This document shows, in pieces, positions 15,912 through 36,488 of a DNA stretch of 64,000 nucleotides. Positions within the stretch are counted from its first letter, which is position 1, and each line of letters opens with the position of its first letter. The notes beneath the pieces were generated by a model. The model searched no databases and was not told the origin of the DNA. It saw only the letters and a program-made list of their open reading frames with translations. This DNA is from Tubulanus polymorphus (lineage: Eukaryota > Nemertea > Palaeonemertea > Tubulaniformes > Tubulanidae), in assembly GCF_964204645.1 (NCBI RefSeq), contig NC_134033.1, positions 15,006,155 through 15,070,154 on the forward strand, given 5' to 3'. The position numbers and the translations under genes were made by a program.

Positions 15912-18900
15912 TTAGAAATCAATTTGATCGGCTTCAGTTTCGCTGTCACTAGACGCGTATAACTGATCCATATCGGTGTTCCATCTGAACATGTCGGCGC
16001 ATTGAGGAGAACACGAGTTGAACAGGAACGGAACGTTTTTAACTCCGAAGATTTTCGTACACGGTCGAATCAGACGAATTCCCGGGCCGTACATCGCACC
16101 TTTACAACAATCGCAGCGACGAGGACTGAAAATATATATTCAAAAACACGTCTCAGGGGTTGCTACTGATACTGGATTCTACCGCCGGGCAAGCCCCTAT
16201 TCTAGGATACAAACGTGAAATAATAAGGGGAATGCTAGCCAGGAGTTGACTCGATACTGGAGTCATAAAGTTCATACTTCAAAACTCTTGTGGCCGGTTG
16301 CATAGTCATGGCTTAGACTTAAGACCAGTCTAAGAACAACTTAGTTCTATAGCCAATCTAAGAACTAAAGACCAGTCTTAAGATTTAAGACCACTTTTGG
16401 ACTAAGTCACGACTGCAACTGGCCCCCGGGGCAAGTTCCATAGTCATGGCTTCAACTTAAGACTAGTCTAAGACCAACTTAGTTCTATAGCCAATCTAAC
16501 TTAAGATTAAAGACAAGTTAAGTTTCCACTTGGTCTCGGGCCCTGGTCTGCTAGGGAAACACGATTGCCTGAGAGTGCCATCAGGTTTGAATCCCTGTTG
16601 AAGAGGAGTCCTGGGTATCACTTACTTTTTCAGAACCTGTAAAGCCGATTCATGAATCGAGGAATAACGTTTTTGTAGCTGATAACCGATGAAAATATTA
16701 GCAGCGATATCGACTAATCTCTGAAATAAACAATACAACAATGATTAATATCAGGATTTTACTTGTCAGGACCAGTGCCATAGTTGTGAGTTAAGAGAAC
16801 TCTAGATCCAGTTACACAGTTGTGAGTTAGGGAACTCTGAACTCAAGCTCCACAGCTGTGAGTTATCTCTGAACCGCAGGATCTAGTTCCACAGTTCAGA
16901 GCTCGAGTTAACTCAGGATCCAGCTCCACAGTTGTGGTTAGCCTCTGAGTTGAAATAAATTCATTTTCAATAAGTTAACTCTTCAAATCATAGGGCCTAT
17001 CTCACAGCTGTGGAACTGGGTCCTGGATACTCGATCAATGAAGTAAACTTACGACGGGTTGATTTCTTGTATTCTCCTCCCAGAATAACGGATGCATGTA
17101 GTTATTGGCGACTCGGATGTATTTGAGGTTAAGTTTCAAAGCGCCGCACGGTAACGCCGGCAACTGATTACCATCTACATTCAATTCACGTAGAGTCCTT
17201 AAACACAAAAAAACAAACAACTCAATTACCTTAAACTGAACTTCATTAACTATTAATTCTTGAGTCGGTTTTTGAGAAACTTACTTCAGTTGTTTGATGT
17301 CGTTTGGAATGAATGATATTCTGTTGTAAGATAAATCTAAATGACGCAATCTTTTCATCAGAAACAACCTGAATATTGTACAAAAATATTCATACAATTA
17401 GTTCCGTAGAGTTTTTTCCTAATTATTTTAGAAGGCCATTCGTTAAGTATGAACCAATGAGGGTTGCAGGATTAACAATTGGCCACTTTTCTGTACAAGT
17501 ACGTTATACTTAAACAGGGTGGCCACTTACGGATACCTGGGAATCAGGATCAGCGAGTAGTTAGAGAATTTTGTAAAGAAGCAAAAATCAGGGAAATTTG
17601 TTGAGGTGGCTAGTTCGCTCAAAAAATCAAAGAGTTTCTATGCTTCATGTGATTGATTGTGTTAATTGATAGGATTGTTAGCAGATCAAATGAGAGGGAA
17701 CACAATCTGCATGTCAGGGAATAAACAAGTCAAATAGAAGTGGCTAAAATTAACATTGCGTGCATAAAATTTATGGATAAGAGTTTTACAAATACAGTGC
17801 CAAATATATGGGGGTGTAGGGAAAAGGGAGAAAGGTTTAGGGGAGGTTGAGAGAGAGTGAGAGATGTATGGGTGAAAGTTAAGAGGTTACATTAAACACT
17901 CACCCAGGAGGTAGAGAGGAAATCAGACAGAACGACATCACTAACGTTTTCAGTTTTTTCAAACAGTGAATCTTCGATGGAATATCTTTAATCGGATTGT
18001 CGCGAAGTTTCAAAACTTGCAGTTGTTTTATAGAGAGCACCTCCGGCGGAACGAACTAGAGAAATAGAGGACGCTGATATTTCAGTCTGAGAATAGATGG
18101 CGACACTCATATAGGTAAATTTAACTTTTAGATACGTTTTCAATGAGCATATTTCAGTGTAGGGATAGATAGCAATTCCAGATTAAACCCTCTACTGGCT
18201 GCTTCTATCAGGTTTACCAGAGTCCCAACGACTCATTGATTCCTTAAAAACTCCTAAACAGAAAATGCTTTTAAAGGTGCTTGGAACTAATTTGCCTGAA
18301 ACTCCTTCAATTTTTAGACTTAGGCAAATAGAAATTTTTGTATCTTACCCTAAAATCGTTGAAGGATAAGTTGAGATAAGTGATAGTTTTCGACAGCGTG
18401 ACTATATCTGGAAGTTGATTGATGAAGTTAGCCTTCAAGCTGAGCGCCGTTCCACCGCTGACTATTGAATCTAAAACCGCCAATTCCGATGGCGAAACTT
18501 CGCGATCTCCAGTCGCGGCTATTCAAACAGAAAAACATTCGCTTAATATAGCAACAAAGCAGCAATAAGGTGAGCTAAATCACAGTTGATGATTTAAGAA
18601 TTTATTCTGACAGTTTCGAAATCTTCTGGCTAAACTTCATCAGAAATATGAAAATGAATGTTTTATTTTAGTTTTTCTGATGATGAAGTTTAGTAGAAAA
18701 TTTGAAACTCTCGGAATAAATTCTTAAATCATCAACTGTGGGTTTTGCTGATTATTTCTGAAGTATTGAGATTAATACCAGTCTCTACCAGTCAGCAATA
18801 AGGTTTTCTGTTGTCATTTGAACTGAAGTGAATCATAGAATTGTTCAAACCTCATTGTCTTAGATTTTAACCTTGTGAAAAATAAATGGCCTCGAAGGAA

Positions 18901-21900
18901 GATTAAGTAGAGCGCCCTCTACTTACCGAAAGGTGAATTACTGCGTCGAGATTCCTGGAAGAAATGAGGAGTCGACGATTGGAAAACGGATTCCATCTCG
19001 GGGAATTCGGACATCGTAACCGGACGCGGAGATTGCGAGAACGATGGCACAGACTCTCTACGAAATACACGCATTCATTCATTTTAGTAAAACAAGTGTG
19101 AAACTGGAGCCTGAAGACAGAATATTCAACTCTATTCTTTTGCATATTTTAACAATCAGTTTTTGATGCAAAAGATTAGAATTAGTTTCAGAATTCAGGG
19201 TGGCCACTGAAATGGAAAACTGGAAATCTTGGGTAATCAAAAAAAAAAAAAACCTAGAAAAAGATCAGAGAATTTGATGAATTTTACCAAAAACCTAGAA
19301 AACTCAGGGAATTCGGATAATGCTTCCTCGGATTTTGAATTTTTTCATGGAAAAATCAGAGAATTTGTAAATGGCCTGAACTGGAGAAAAAATATTCAAC
19401 TTAATTTCTTAACAATCAATAGTTTTTGATGGGAGACTTAATTCAGTTTCAGAATCAGCTCAGGGTGCAGTTTTACTAATTCCTAAGTTCAATTCCTTAA
19501 AAGAATAATTCCTTAATCGATTTACGGTTTAAACTGAATTAATGAAGAAATTAAATCGATTTATGAGTTGATAATTTCTGTGAAACCGGATTTCGAAATT
19601 CTTACCCGCCAACAAAGGACACTAATTTCTGCGGCGAGCCGCCCGATTTCGAACCGTCGTAAATAACGATCTCGGTGTGCGGCGTTTCGCCCGGTTTGAA
19701 CGGACTCTGATATTTCGGCAGCGCACGTATCGACGATTTCACCTCGTACTGTAAAACCTCTTCCATCTGAGATTTCACTAACGCGGCCATCTCGATCAGA
19801 ACCTGTCGCCCCGGGATACGAGGCTGAACAGGATCGATCATATCCACTGTAAACAACGTATCGATAACTGTTAAAACCGTTATAATTCAAAATTCAAATT
19901 CATCAATTACAAACAATTCAATCTGCAGCCTGGATCCTGCACCCTTTTAGACATTTTTATTGAAAATGAACTACAAACACCTGACATTTAGACATTTTAT
20001 CAGCACTCTTTCAAAAACTGATCGCCTGCACTTCACATGTGTTCAGAACTTCACCTGAGACATTTCTAATTGAAAATGAACTAAAAACTCCAGACATTGG
20101 ACATTTTATCAGCAAACTTTCACAAACTGATCGTCCACACTTCACATGTGTTCAGAACTTCACCTGAGACATTTCTAATTGAAAATGAACTAAAAACTCC
20201 AGACATTGGACATTTTATCAGCTAGCTTTCACAAACTGATCGTCCACACTTCAAAGGCCTCCCATAGAGGTGAATGTGTGAAGGGGTACAGGTTGCAGGC
20301 TGCAGATTGATAGAGGAGACCAGAGTACATTGAGCCACCCTAAATAGAATCCCTTGCTACAGCTATAACAACAACACTTCCCTTTCACCTCCTAGCTACC
20401 GATATTTATCAAAAATGTTGTTGATTTTTCACTGCTTCCAAAAAATTTCCCTAAGGGCGGCTCCATGTGAATGGGTGGCTCCATGCGCCCAGGTCTCCCG
20501 TACCTAGACCTAAACGATCTTACATTGTTCATCCATGGATACGACCGTCATCGGTCCAGTGTCGCGCTCTAAATACTCTTGCGCCAACAATTTCGTCAAT
20601 TTCTTATAATTATGCTTAGAAAACACGGCCTTTTTCACTTTACGCAACGGCAGACGCTGAATCTGCGAAACTCTGATCAGAAAATCATTCAACGTAAACA
20701 AACACGGTTCGTAATAACGCAAATCGTCCTGTTCTTCCAGGAACAAATACTGATTCATTAAATGTGGTAGAATTTTCGGCATTCTCATCGGGAATGCATC
20801 CGGACCGCGAGGTTTGTAGGATTTAACGAGACTACCGGGCGCGGTCGAACTGGATGACGGTACAATCCGATATTCGCTCGTATTGTGTCTGTATAACGCC
20901 TCGAGGATGTATTTCTGTTGGTTTCGGAGGTAGCTGTTCACGCGCTGCGGCGAGCTGCCGGATTTACCGCGTCGTTTCAGCGGAGATTTACGCGATTTAG
21001 CTAATTCCGCCGGAACGGGCGAAGCTAAACTCGGGACGACGCTCGGAGTCGTAGGTAGCGGAGTCCAGCGCAGATTATACTCGTCAGGATCGAATAAAGA
21101 CGATTCCTGTTTGTCGAATCTGTCCGGGTCGTCATCTTCGGGATCCTGCTCGGCGGGTTTTTTTCGCACCGGGGGCGGAGGGGGTCGCGGTTTACGCAAT
21201 AGTTTCGTAGAATTCTGTGTTTTCTTCGATTTTAATCCAGGGAGTACCACATCAGCCTGGTTCACAGACAGTAATAAAAGAAAGAAATAAATCAAACTTA
21301 ATAATGATTTCAAAGTAGATTTTTTTTAGAGGCCTATGCCTACCACAAATGACCACGTCCACTAAACAGTGGCGTTGGAACTGTAGCGACTGCAGCAGTG
21401 AAAGCTACGGCAATAATTTACTGAATAACATTTTTTTCTTTCTATACTTGAGTATGTTTTTGACGAAATTGAAGTAAATTTGCCGCGGCAACCTGTCAAA
21501 AATCGGCAATTGGCCGCGGCATTCAAAAGTTGCTTCCAACGTCCTGCTAAAGTCCATTGTCTTATCATGACATTGACCTGGCTTGAGATTGTCAGTATTA
21601 CACTGTCTCAATGTCTGTGGTTTAGCTTCACCCTTCATGATCTGATATTTCCACAAGGCAAGCCCACACGCTTACCACCAACGATTGGGTAACTAACTAA
21701 GGCTTAGATATTTAAGGAGAGAAATAGAGATAATAACAATAGTTGGTCGATTTTCAATCAATTTTTTTTCTTCAATCAAAATTTCACTCTTCTTGACTTG
21801 ACTTACTAAATAGACAATAGGCCTATAGTAGTCTTGCCATAACAGTACAGGTGGCCCTTAACACCACATGACAGGAAAGTTGGCCTACTTAGGCAATAAA

Positions 21901-22018
21901 CTGCAGTTCTCCCTGAAATTTCTAGTTCTTATATCTAACGTTAAAGAATATCAATATCGATTGTAGTTAAATATAATTCTCAAACCTGATGAAAAACTGG
22001 TTGAACGAGAGACGCCAT
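15912..22018 (-). CDS. Leucine-rich-repeat protein with C-terminal cysteine domain (possibly LRRC63-like)
   Basis: Minus-strand exons: 21,986-22,018 (start, MASLVQPVFHQ), a probable second exon beginning 21,641, then 20,524-21,256, 19,606-19,846, 18,927-19,057, 18,349-18,518, 17,904-18,055, 17,285-17,368, 17,053-17,197, 16,626-16,720 and 15,912-16,125. From 21,256 to the stop the phases close into 654 residues. The N-terminal third is basic and proline-rich (KPRPPPPPVRKKP). The exons from 18,518 to 17,053 encode leucine-rich repeats such as ITYLNLSFNDF, LQVLKLRDNPI, LRHLDLSYNRI and LRELNVDGNQL. The last exon has paired cysteines (RRCDCCKGAMYGPG, then CSPQC), perhaps metal-binding, before an acidic end. 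LRRC63 is my best guess from general architecture only. The second exon's donor is unresolved, because no GT there joins the next exon in phase. The 16,626 donor (GTAAGT) was chosen over one at 16,637 because only it keeps the frame. Confidence 0.75.
16291..16545. mobile_element. Two copies of the GACTTAAGACCAGTCTAAG element
   Basis: Copy one starts GGCCGGTTGCATAGTCATGG and ends GACTGCAACTGGCCC. Copy two starts at about 16,432. Both contain CTTAGTTCTATAGCCAATCT. Other copies: 34,346-34,480, 34,595-34,695 and a diverged one at 4,147-4,490. The 60,183-60,300 and 60,435-60,550 sequences look related. It sits in an intron of the LRR gene. Confidence 0.7.
17514..17760. mobile_element. hAT-like non-autonomous copy in LRR gene intron
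   Basis: Left end CAGGGTGGCCACTTACGG, with internal AATCAGGGAAATTTG and GTGTTAATTGATAGGATTGT as in the 14,838 and 51,387 copies. The right end is not clear. Confidence 0.5.
18581..18740. repeat. Foldback (inverted repeat), arms about 65-70 bp
   Basis: The left arm starts CACAGTTGATGATTTAAGAA (18,581) and the right arm ends TTCTTAAATCATCAACTGTG (18,740). The arms stay complementary, with mismatches, up to a 25-base centre at about 18,650-18,674. It lies within an LRR gene intron. It may be a MITE or a hairpin RNA source. Confidence 0.85.
19950..20262. repeat. Tandem repeat, unit about 120 bp, in LRR gene intron
   Basis: ACATTTTATCAGC recurs at about 19,990, 20,099 and 20,211, each followed by TTTCACAAACTGATCGTCCA or a variant and CTTCACATGTGTTCAGAAC in two of three copies. 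The intervening words GACATTTCTAATTGAAAATG also repeat. Confidence 0.85.
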
Positions 22019-22350
22019 TTTAACAACGTCGCTATGACGACTGAACTTAGACTGGTTGCCGGTTTCTCTACTCTTATTTAGACTGGTTGACTGTCAAATT
22101 CAATCAGTAGACTGGTGACCGGTCCCAACTGGACAGGTAACCAGTCTAAGTAAATATGAGGCACTTGCCACAGGTTGAAAAAATATTTGGAACGTGTTCG
22201 AACCCCCAAAATTACTCAATTTGTGATAGGGCATGATGTCGAAGGTGGTCAATCACGTAAAGACAACCAAACAGCTTTGAATCCGTACTAAAAAACTTCC
22301 AATGCATCAGAATGAAAAAACAACACTAAATACTTGATTATATAAAACAT

Positions 22351-22356
22351 TTTATT
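22351..22356 (-). terminator. Candidate poly(A) signal for SPCS2
   Basis: AATAAA on the minus strand. It is about 800 bases past the SPCS2 stop and before the start of the LRR gene at 22,018. Using it would put a GGTTCCACAG-family element (22,710-22,815) in the 3' UTR. A nearer signal was not obvious. Confidence 0.35.
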
Positions 22357-23158
22357 TTTTAATGATATCATGCAACACCCTCTAAAATTACACATACAAA
22401 ATGGAGAGACTGATTTTAGTTCATCAAACGATGTCCTTAAAGAGTTAGAAATATAATTTAGATAGAATGTCTTTGACACAAAACATCTCTTTCACCAACA
22501 CCGAAAACATACAAAAACTGACTGACGACCTTTCTTCATAATCATCAGTAAACAAATGCACAATATCATAAATAAAGTAGAAGACTGCGCTTGGCTTCGT
22601 GATTAACACGAGACAAAATATTACAAATTTTCCTACTCCATAACATGATGACCGCGCAAACTGCCACAGAATGGGGTACCGGCACACACCAGATGGCGCA
22701 ACAATACACCAGGATTCAGTTCCACAGTGCTGAGTTAGAGTTAACTCTTGAGTTACAATCAATTCATTTCAACTCTTAAGTCAAATTTTAACTTACAGCT
22801 GTGGAACTGGGTCCTATGTAATTAGTTCATTTTCGATGAAAATATTTGAATGGGATTTTTAGGTTTCTGAATCTTGACAAATGAGTCATCAATGATTACA
22901 CTGTTAATCGATTGGATAAGTTGATTTGAAATCGGAATGTAGACGAAATTGAAACGCACTTGCTGAATACCCACTGTAGCGACACCTGGTGGATGTTTTT
23001 TTCGCCACAGTAGCAGTGCCGGTACGTATTCACTTGTTTCCTCGGAGAAATATTAATCGCTCCACGCACGAGATCGGAGCTAAGCGCAGTCTTTATACCG
23101 TCAACACTTCGCTTTGATTTTTCGCGTCGTTTTTCTCCGCTTATAAATCGAGTTTTTT

Positions 23159-26100
23159 TTACTTTTCTTTCTTCCCCGACGACAAACCGTCGCGTAGTTT
23201 TTTGATTTCCGGTTCGAAAAGGTCGTGACACAAAACGCCGTTCTCGTCGAAGAAATTCGCGACCGATTTCTTGATCGTCGTTTCGCGTTTTTGATTCGTC
23301 GTTCCGTCGAAATACGAGAACGTTAGATTATAAATATCGTCGTATCTGAAATAAACAACGAAGTTGGTGATTCCTGGGAATATGTTAGGAGTTTTCAAGG
23401 AGTTAACCCTTTCAGAGCTGGCTAATTAATATCCTATAGTGCTGAAGATAATTTGAGAATTCTGAAAAATTCCACCCCAGTGTGTTGAATAACGGGAATA
23501 GCACTATAGCGCGTCTACATCGCGGCACGGTGTATCGTTAGTTACTAATATTTCACTATGTTTGACAGGTGCTGCCATCTTTCAAGAGAGATAATTAGTA
23601 ATTACTAATTAAATCAATACACCGCAATGCGGTGTACTAGCAAAATCCATCACTGATTCACCGCACTGCAGTGTAGAGGCACTGAAAGGGTTAAAGGAGA
23701 AACTTTCAAAAAGAATTGTCTGCATCACTTTCATATCCTTATTACAGTCGACTCCTCCTAAATAGGTACTGTTTATCTCGGTAAACCGGTAATTGGTGGT
23801 TTTGTAAGGCTTAACGGAAATGATACCTCGTTTCTCCGCAGCGGCCGGGTCATATTTGTGAAATATAATAAAATTTGCAATCAGTTCATTTCTATAGCTG
23901 CTGGGTCTGTTATGGTAAAATTGATCACAATTTAAAATAGCAGTAATGTACAGGTTAGATAGGCGACTGGCTAGGTGAACTTTAGCTGAGAAACAGGGTA
24001 TCAATTTTTTTAGCCTAAGTTAATTTCTATCCTTTTTACACTAACTAAATTTGGTTCTGCCTAATTGGATATAAGTAAATCCACTAAATAGTTAAATATC
24101 TAAAGGTGTGGTTCCAGATTTCCAGATGGCAGATTGATAATTGCATAGCAAAGCACCGAAGTGCTTGTAAGATTTAGTTCAATTTCTACACTGTACCTTT
24201 TGATATAAGATGAAATCATCCATACATTATCAGGATCGATACCGGCTTTATCTTTCTCGCAACAGACCAGAAATATTCCCATTTCTGTGTACATCGTGTA
24301 TAGAGTCAATACGCCCATCATTACAAAATAACTTCACAATTCGTTAAAGAATCTATACGTTGAAGTGACAGAAAAACCAAACTTCTTCAAAAATTTCTTA
24401 AGTTGACACCAAAAAATTGAATTTTGCATCATAAAAGAAAACCCACAATATCAATAATTTAAACAACTGTTATTGTTTTTTCTAACGTTCATTATTCTTA
24501 TTTTTTGGGTGGAATCCTTCCAGCCATTTATTTTCAAACGTAAAAGTGACAGAAAAACCAAACAAAAATATTAAGTTGATGCCCAAAAAATAGAGATTTG
24601 AATTTAGTATCATTAAGCGAAACCCACAATAACAACTTAAACTGTTAGTGTTTTTTCTAACATTTCAGATGGAATCCTTCCAGCCATTTTCAGAATTTAT
24701 TTTCAAACGCAAGTTAAAAATAATAGCAGTTGTTTTAAATTGACGTTGTGGGTTTCTCTTAATGATATTCATCAAGACTACAAAAGTGATTGCCTGTACA
24801 GTAGGAGCCATCAGGACTCGAACCCGCCTGTCACTCAGCACTAGTCAATGCTACAGTATCACACCTCATATCCAATTGAGGACATTTACGTAGGTTTGCG
24901 TTGGTGTGAGTTTTCGATACCTAGTCAAATGATACCAAACAGATTGGAAGCTAGATTTTTTGTGTAAAAGGATACCTAAGTACGCAGAGGATTAGAATCG
25001 GTCTCGAAGCCGGGAACGGATTAAGATAATCCCAAACCAAGGCGAACATAGCGAACGCGACTCCTAAAGTACAAATCAGCAGTTTGCCGTCCATAATACC
25101 GGTCGATTCTGTGTACAGATATCTCTCAGTCATTATCTACAAAATACAGACAGCAAAAATTCATCGCGATGTTTTATTTAGAGGATTTCAATATTCATTG
25201 CTTATAGGGTAGATTTCTACAGAAACAGGGGGGCCACTTTCGTTTGACTTGCTTCCTGACATTTCACCGACTATTCCCTGACGTGAACGTTGTTTTCCCT
25301 GACTCTGACAGCTAAGAATCCAATCAATTAGTCAAATATGTAAAACATAGACTGAAATGGTATGATTTTACGAGTGATCTCAGCATATTTCCATTACTTT
25401 TCCCTGATTTTTAGCTTTTTTACTTAATCCCCCTACTTTTTTAAAGGAAAGAAAATTCCCCGAGTTTTCCTCCAGGTAAGTGGCGCCACCCTGAGGCAAA
25501 CGCAGAGTCTGGACTGCATAGAAATTTATCACATTTGAATAATCAGTGATTTTGATATTTCGAGATAAAATAGCTCAGGTTTGATAGAAGATATATGTAC
25601 ATATTTCAAGAGTTACAAATTCCATATTTCGAATAATACCTTCTTCACAGCATCATCCAGCGCATTTTTAAGGGCGGCTCCATCCCATTTATCGATCTTA
25701 ACCGGTTTACCATCGACCGACCACTGAAAAAATAAATCAACAAATTATTCATAGCTTTTTTTTTTAAATAGATTTTCTGACATATTTATCGGAGATACAT
25801 GCATAAGGGGCAGCACCGACATATACCAGCGGAGTTCGAGGGCGGCTTTCAAAAACCTATCTACGTTAACGATATTTCAGCGAAACTAAAAAAGCACCGA
25901 AAGAAACCAACACTTAGCCATTAACCACATACACTCCATAAAAAATAAAGCAAGCAAACAAAGCTGTAATAATAGTATTTAGAACGAGTATCATGGCGGG
26001 CGGGGGCACCACGTGTAAATAATCACCTGTATTTCAGGAACGGACTTCTTACCGTTGCCACTGGTAGTCGTCTAAAAATGTTACTTAACTATTATTATAA

Positions 26101-27245
26101 CTAATATAAAAGCATTTAACTACAGAGAGAGGGAGGGTCTGTGGAGAAGAGCACTAGAGATATCGGTTGTTACCCGTTATCTGGTATGGTATCCAGACTT
26201 GTTGAGCAGGTGGCTGGTTAGGTAATCATTGGCGGTAAGGTTTTATAATCGGATGGGATTTTTGTGAAAATATTCGATCGTGAAAGTAAACCACAGACAG
26301 GTTCTGACTGGTGGCTGGCACTGGCTTTAATAAGGAGTCATAGATAAGCCTATTTTGTATTTCTAAAGGCTTGTGAAATTACCTACCCATGTCGTAAACC
26401 AGTCCAGTAAATACCGAACATGAAACATGGCTACTCCATACTAACGATACATTTTAAGGATTAGACTCGCACGAGTTATGGTTATGGAAATAACCATTAA
26501 TAATTAGGCCTTATATCATTATAAAAGCAATGAACAGTTTAAGTCAAGTGGACAATGCAGTATCAGTATCCGTCCATCCTCACTCGCCAGGGTTTGATTA
26601 TCTCCAGCTGAAGTTAATGCCAACACAAACCCTTCATTAGTCTATTACATTGATTTCATGGGCGGACAGCGGGGTGCCGCTAAGCTAAGGGTCTGCATAT
26701 AAGATACAGCCAGGGTTTGTGAGTTGTGGGCTTTGTCAGGAAATCAAATCCATGGCAACCATGGATGGTATAACTAGGTTACCCATGGTAACGATTCCAG
26801 GCATTTATTTCCAGACATTTATTTATTGTCCCTCCAACTTTTTTACAATGCATGATAATGATGGACGTTTTCACTTTCTTTCATCGGTTCAAAGACATAC
26901 ACGATTTTAAAATTCTAGTTTATATACGCCCACGGTTCAGTGACAGTTGTTATGCGTGTGTGGCACCGTAGCGGGTCCAAATTCAACAAAAAGTCAAAAG
27001 TTTGATTATGATTGTGGAGGAACAACCGCGGGGGCCGGGTCTGTATTGATTCCATATGCCGGTACATAATGTCCTGTTTCTAACTCTATGCGCAGAACTA
27101 CACATTCAAACTACATTTTTTGAATATATTTCATCTTACTCTACAAGTTCAGGTATCAATCAGCAACGCATTCGCAATATCTTCAGAGAAAATGATGATT
27201 TCTTACCTTGAAAGCGGATTGTTGCTTCGTGTCTTTAGACGCCAT
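23159..27245 (-). CDS. SPCS2: Signal peptidase complex subunit 2
   Basis: Six minus-strand exons: 27,207-27,245 (ATG 27,245), 26,027-26,071, 25,640-25,723, 24,976-25,136, 24,197-24,331, 23,159-23,345. They join in phase to 216 residues, against about 226 in human. Family landmarks are visible: KPVKIDKWDG in exon 3; a first hydrophobic segment (LLICTLGVAFAMFALVWDY) in exon 4; the join of exons 4 and 5 giving SYFVMMGVLTLYT, a second hydrophobic segment; then DPDNVW and FEPEIKKLRDGL near the lysine-rich end. Known role: non-catalytic ER-membrane subunit of the complex that removes signal peptides, with both termini cytosolic. The start is the first ATG of a short Ser/Thr/Lys-rich leader and is preceded by AAA. 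Introns carry a piggyBac-like element, a duplication and a hAT-like element. Confidence 0.95.
23403..23694. mobile_element. piggyBac-like MITE, copy A (TTAA flanks)
   Basis: Bounded by TTAA on both sides. The ends are CCCTTTCAGAGCTGG and ACTGAAAGGG, mirror images starting CCCTTTCA. Inside are short palindromes such as CACCGCAATGCGGTG. A second copy, inverted relative to this one, is at 49,781-50,067. TTAA duplication with CCC-starting ends is the known piggyBac hallmark. No transposase is present. Confidence 0.85.
24363..24790. repeat. Direct duplication of about 190 bp in SPCS2 intron
   Basis: AAGTGACAGAAAAACCAAAC begins both copies (about 24,363 and 24,543). GAATCCTTCCAGCCATTT occurs in both. 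AAACCCACAAT in each copy is mirrored by ATTGACGTTGTGGGTTT at about 24,740, giving weak inverted symmetry. Confidence 0.75.
24790..24870 (-). mobile_element. Possible tRNA-derived SINE head
   Basis: Read on the minus strand, GATACTGTAGCATTGACT is followed by GGCGGGTTCGAGTCCTGATG, which has a B-box-like GGTTCGAGTCC. It does not fold into a full tRNA by eye. A SINE 5' end is the likeliest reading. Confidence 0.4.
25229..25493. mobile_element. hAT-like non-autonomous element in SPCS2 intron
   Basis: The left end CAGGGGGGCCACTTTCG mirrors the right end AAGTGGCGCCACCCTG. Internal words match, in reverse, those of the 51,387 copy (AATCCAATCAATTAGTCAAA). No transposase and no convincing 8-bp duplication were found. 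Confidence 0.6.
26100..27200. other. SPCS2 first intron, no additional gene seen
   Basis: Unique-looking AT-rich sequence with a run of near-repeated CATGG words at about 26,750-26,790. One 63-codon open frame here shows no resemblance to a known family. Confidence 0.4.
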
Positions 27246-27634
27246 TTTTATTTTCTGACGTCACGATATCGATCGGGTTCGAATCCTAATTAGTCTTTTG
27301 CTGGAAGATTGATATTTATATATCATCAACAACAGTATTTCTAACAAGTATTTATCCTAACATAGAAATATACTATGGACCCACAATAAAATAATTGTCA
27401 ACATCTCCAACGTTACTGTGGCAATCGAGGCAATTTTCATTCTATCCATTGTCAATCAGGTTCGAATCCCATTTTAACTCTACTAAGTAGAACACCTAAC
27501 TAATCATTCACAACTGCACAACCACGAAAATGCATAAACGTACTCCTCAGGAACAAATAGATTGAATCATCATAGAAATCATTCTCCTCTTCAGCCACAA
27601 ATAAACTTAAGTCTTAAATAGTTGTGTACATAGC

Positions 27635-27641
27635 ATTTATT
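27635..27641 (-). terminator. Candidate poly(A) signal for DKC1
   Basis: Minus-strand AATAAA at about this position, some 1.2 kb after the DKC1 stop and about 390 bases before the SPCS2 start codon. DKC1 and SPCS2 would then be close tandem neighbours on the minus strand. Confidence 0.3.
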
Positions 27642-28826
27642 AGAAATATACAGAGGCGATTTTTCAAAAGTTTTAGGAATATTTCGCATATCAGTAATTT
27701 TTTTACGAACAAAAGAAAAAAAAGTTTCTCCTTAAATGCTTCAAAGCAAAGTGTATATAATCCCCATGATTACTAAAGGTCTTCATTATTCTTTTGACCG
27801 CATGAAAATTTCAGGGAAAAAATCACGATCAAATTAAAATAATCTAATCCAATTACAAGATAATTACGATTAAATGCATTCCATTTCATTTATATTTTTG
27901 CAAAAACAATTTCCATCATTTTAGAAAACTTGTTTTAATCCTAATCAGTTTATCCGGGTTTTCTAAATATATACAGCTTTTTAATGATCTGAACCCTGTT
28001 CTACAGTTCACAGTCGAGTTGAAATTATTAGCTCACTTCAAATGACCCTAACTGTCGAACTGGCCGACGGACCCAGTTCACGGCTCATGGTAAACCTCCA
28101 AAATTAAAATTACGAAGTTCGCCATCCATTTTAATGCTACTGCTCGCTAAAATGCCAACATTTTCCAGAGAACAAATTTGCTCAATCTATCTCAAAATCA
28201 TCGCAAAAACTGGATTCCTTATAATGCTGCCAAATTCATTATAACGCCATGTGTTTTTATTGGTCCCAACCGCGACATTACGACAGGACTTTAACTGTAA
28301 TTCATTTCAAATGCTTAAACGGTTTAGTCAAATTGAACCGTGAAACTCGATCATGGGATTACGCAATTTCTTACCGACTCGTTTGAACCGGAATCCTGGA
28401 CACCCCCACCATTCACACACTACAAACCTCAAGAGCATGTACGCCAACTGAACATAACATAATTATAGTAATAGTTGTATCTTTTTACTTAAAATGCGAC
28501 TTATAAAATAGAATACTCTCTAAAACAGCAAACTCCTTTTTCATTTCAAACTCCTTTCGTCAATTACCTCACAAAGAATAGAGATAGTTATTTGATACAA
28601 AACCACCTCGGTTTAGTCTCTGAGTTAATTATACTAATTAATGACAATATTAATTAAGATTAACTAATTACACGGATTAATTAATAAACAATGTAACTCG
28701 TTTCACACTCATAACCATCACTGACCGACCGTGACCCGGTTAATCGACATCCCACTTACACACGGCTTTCACCAAGCCCTCGGTTCAACAATAATCAACA
28801 ATCCAATAAAAATTTAGTTAATTATT

Positions 28827-36488
<7,662 letters not shown>

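Noticed and set aside
21257-21313. Signal peptide MKSLLSLIYFFLLLL at the start of the large LRR gene exon
   Set aside because: It is the translation of a T-rich acceptor tract ending in CAG at 21,257; a better start exon is at 21,986-22,018.
23609-24004. 131-codon minus-strand open frame
   Set aside because: It runs through the piggyBac-like element and a dispersed repeat within an SPCS2 intron; the true exons on either side splice past it in phase.
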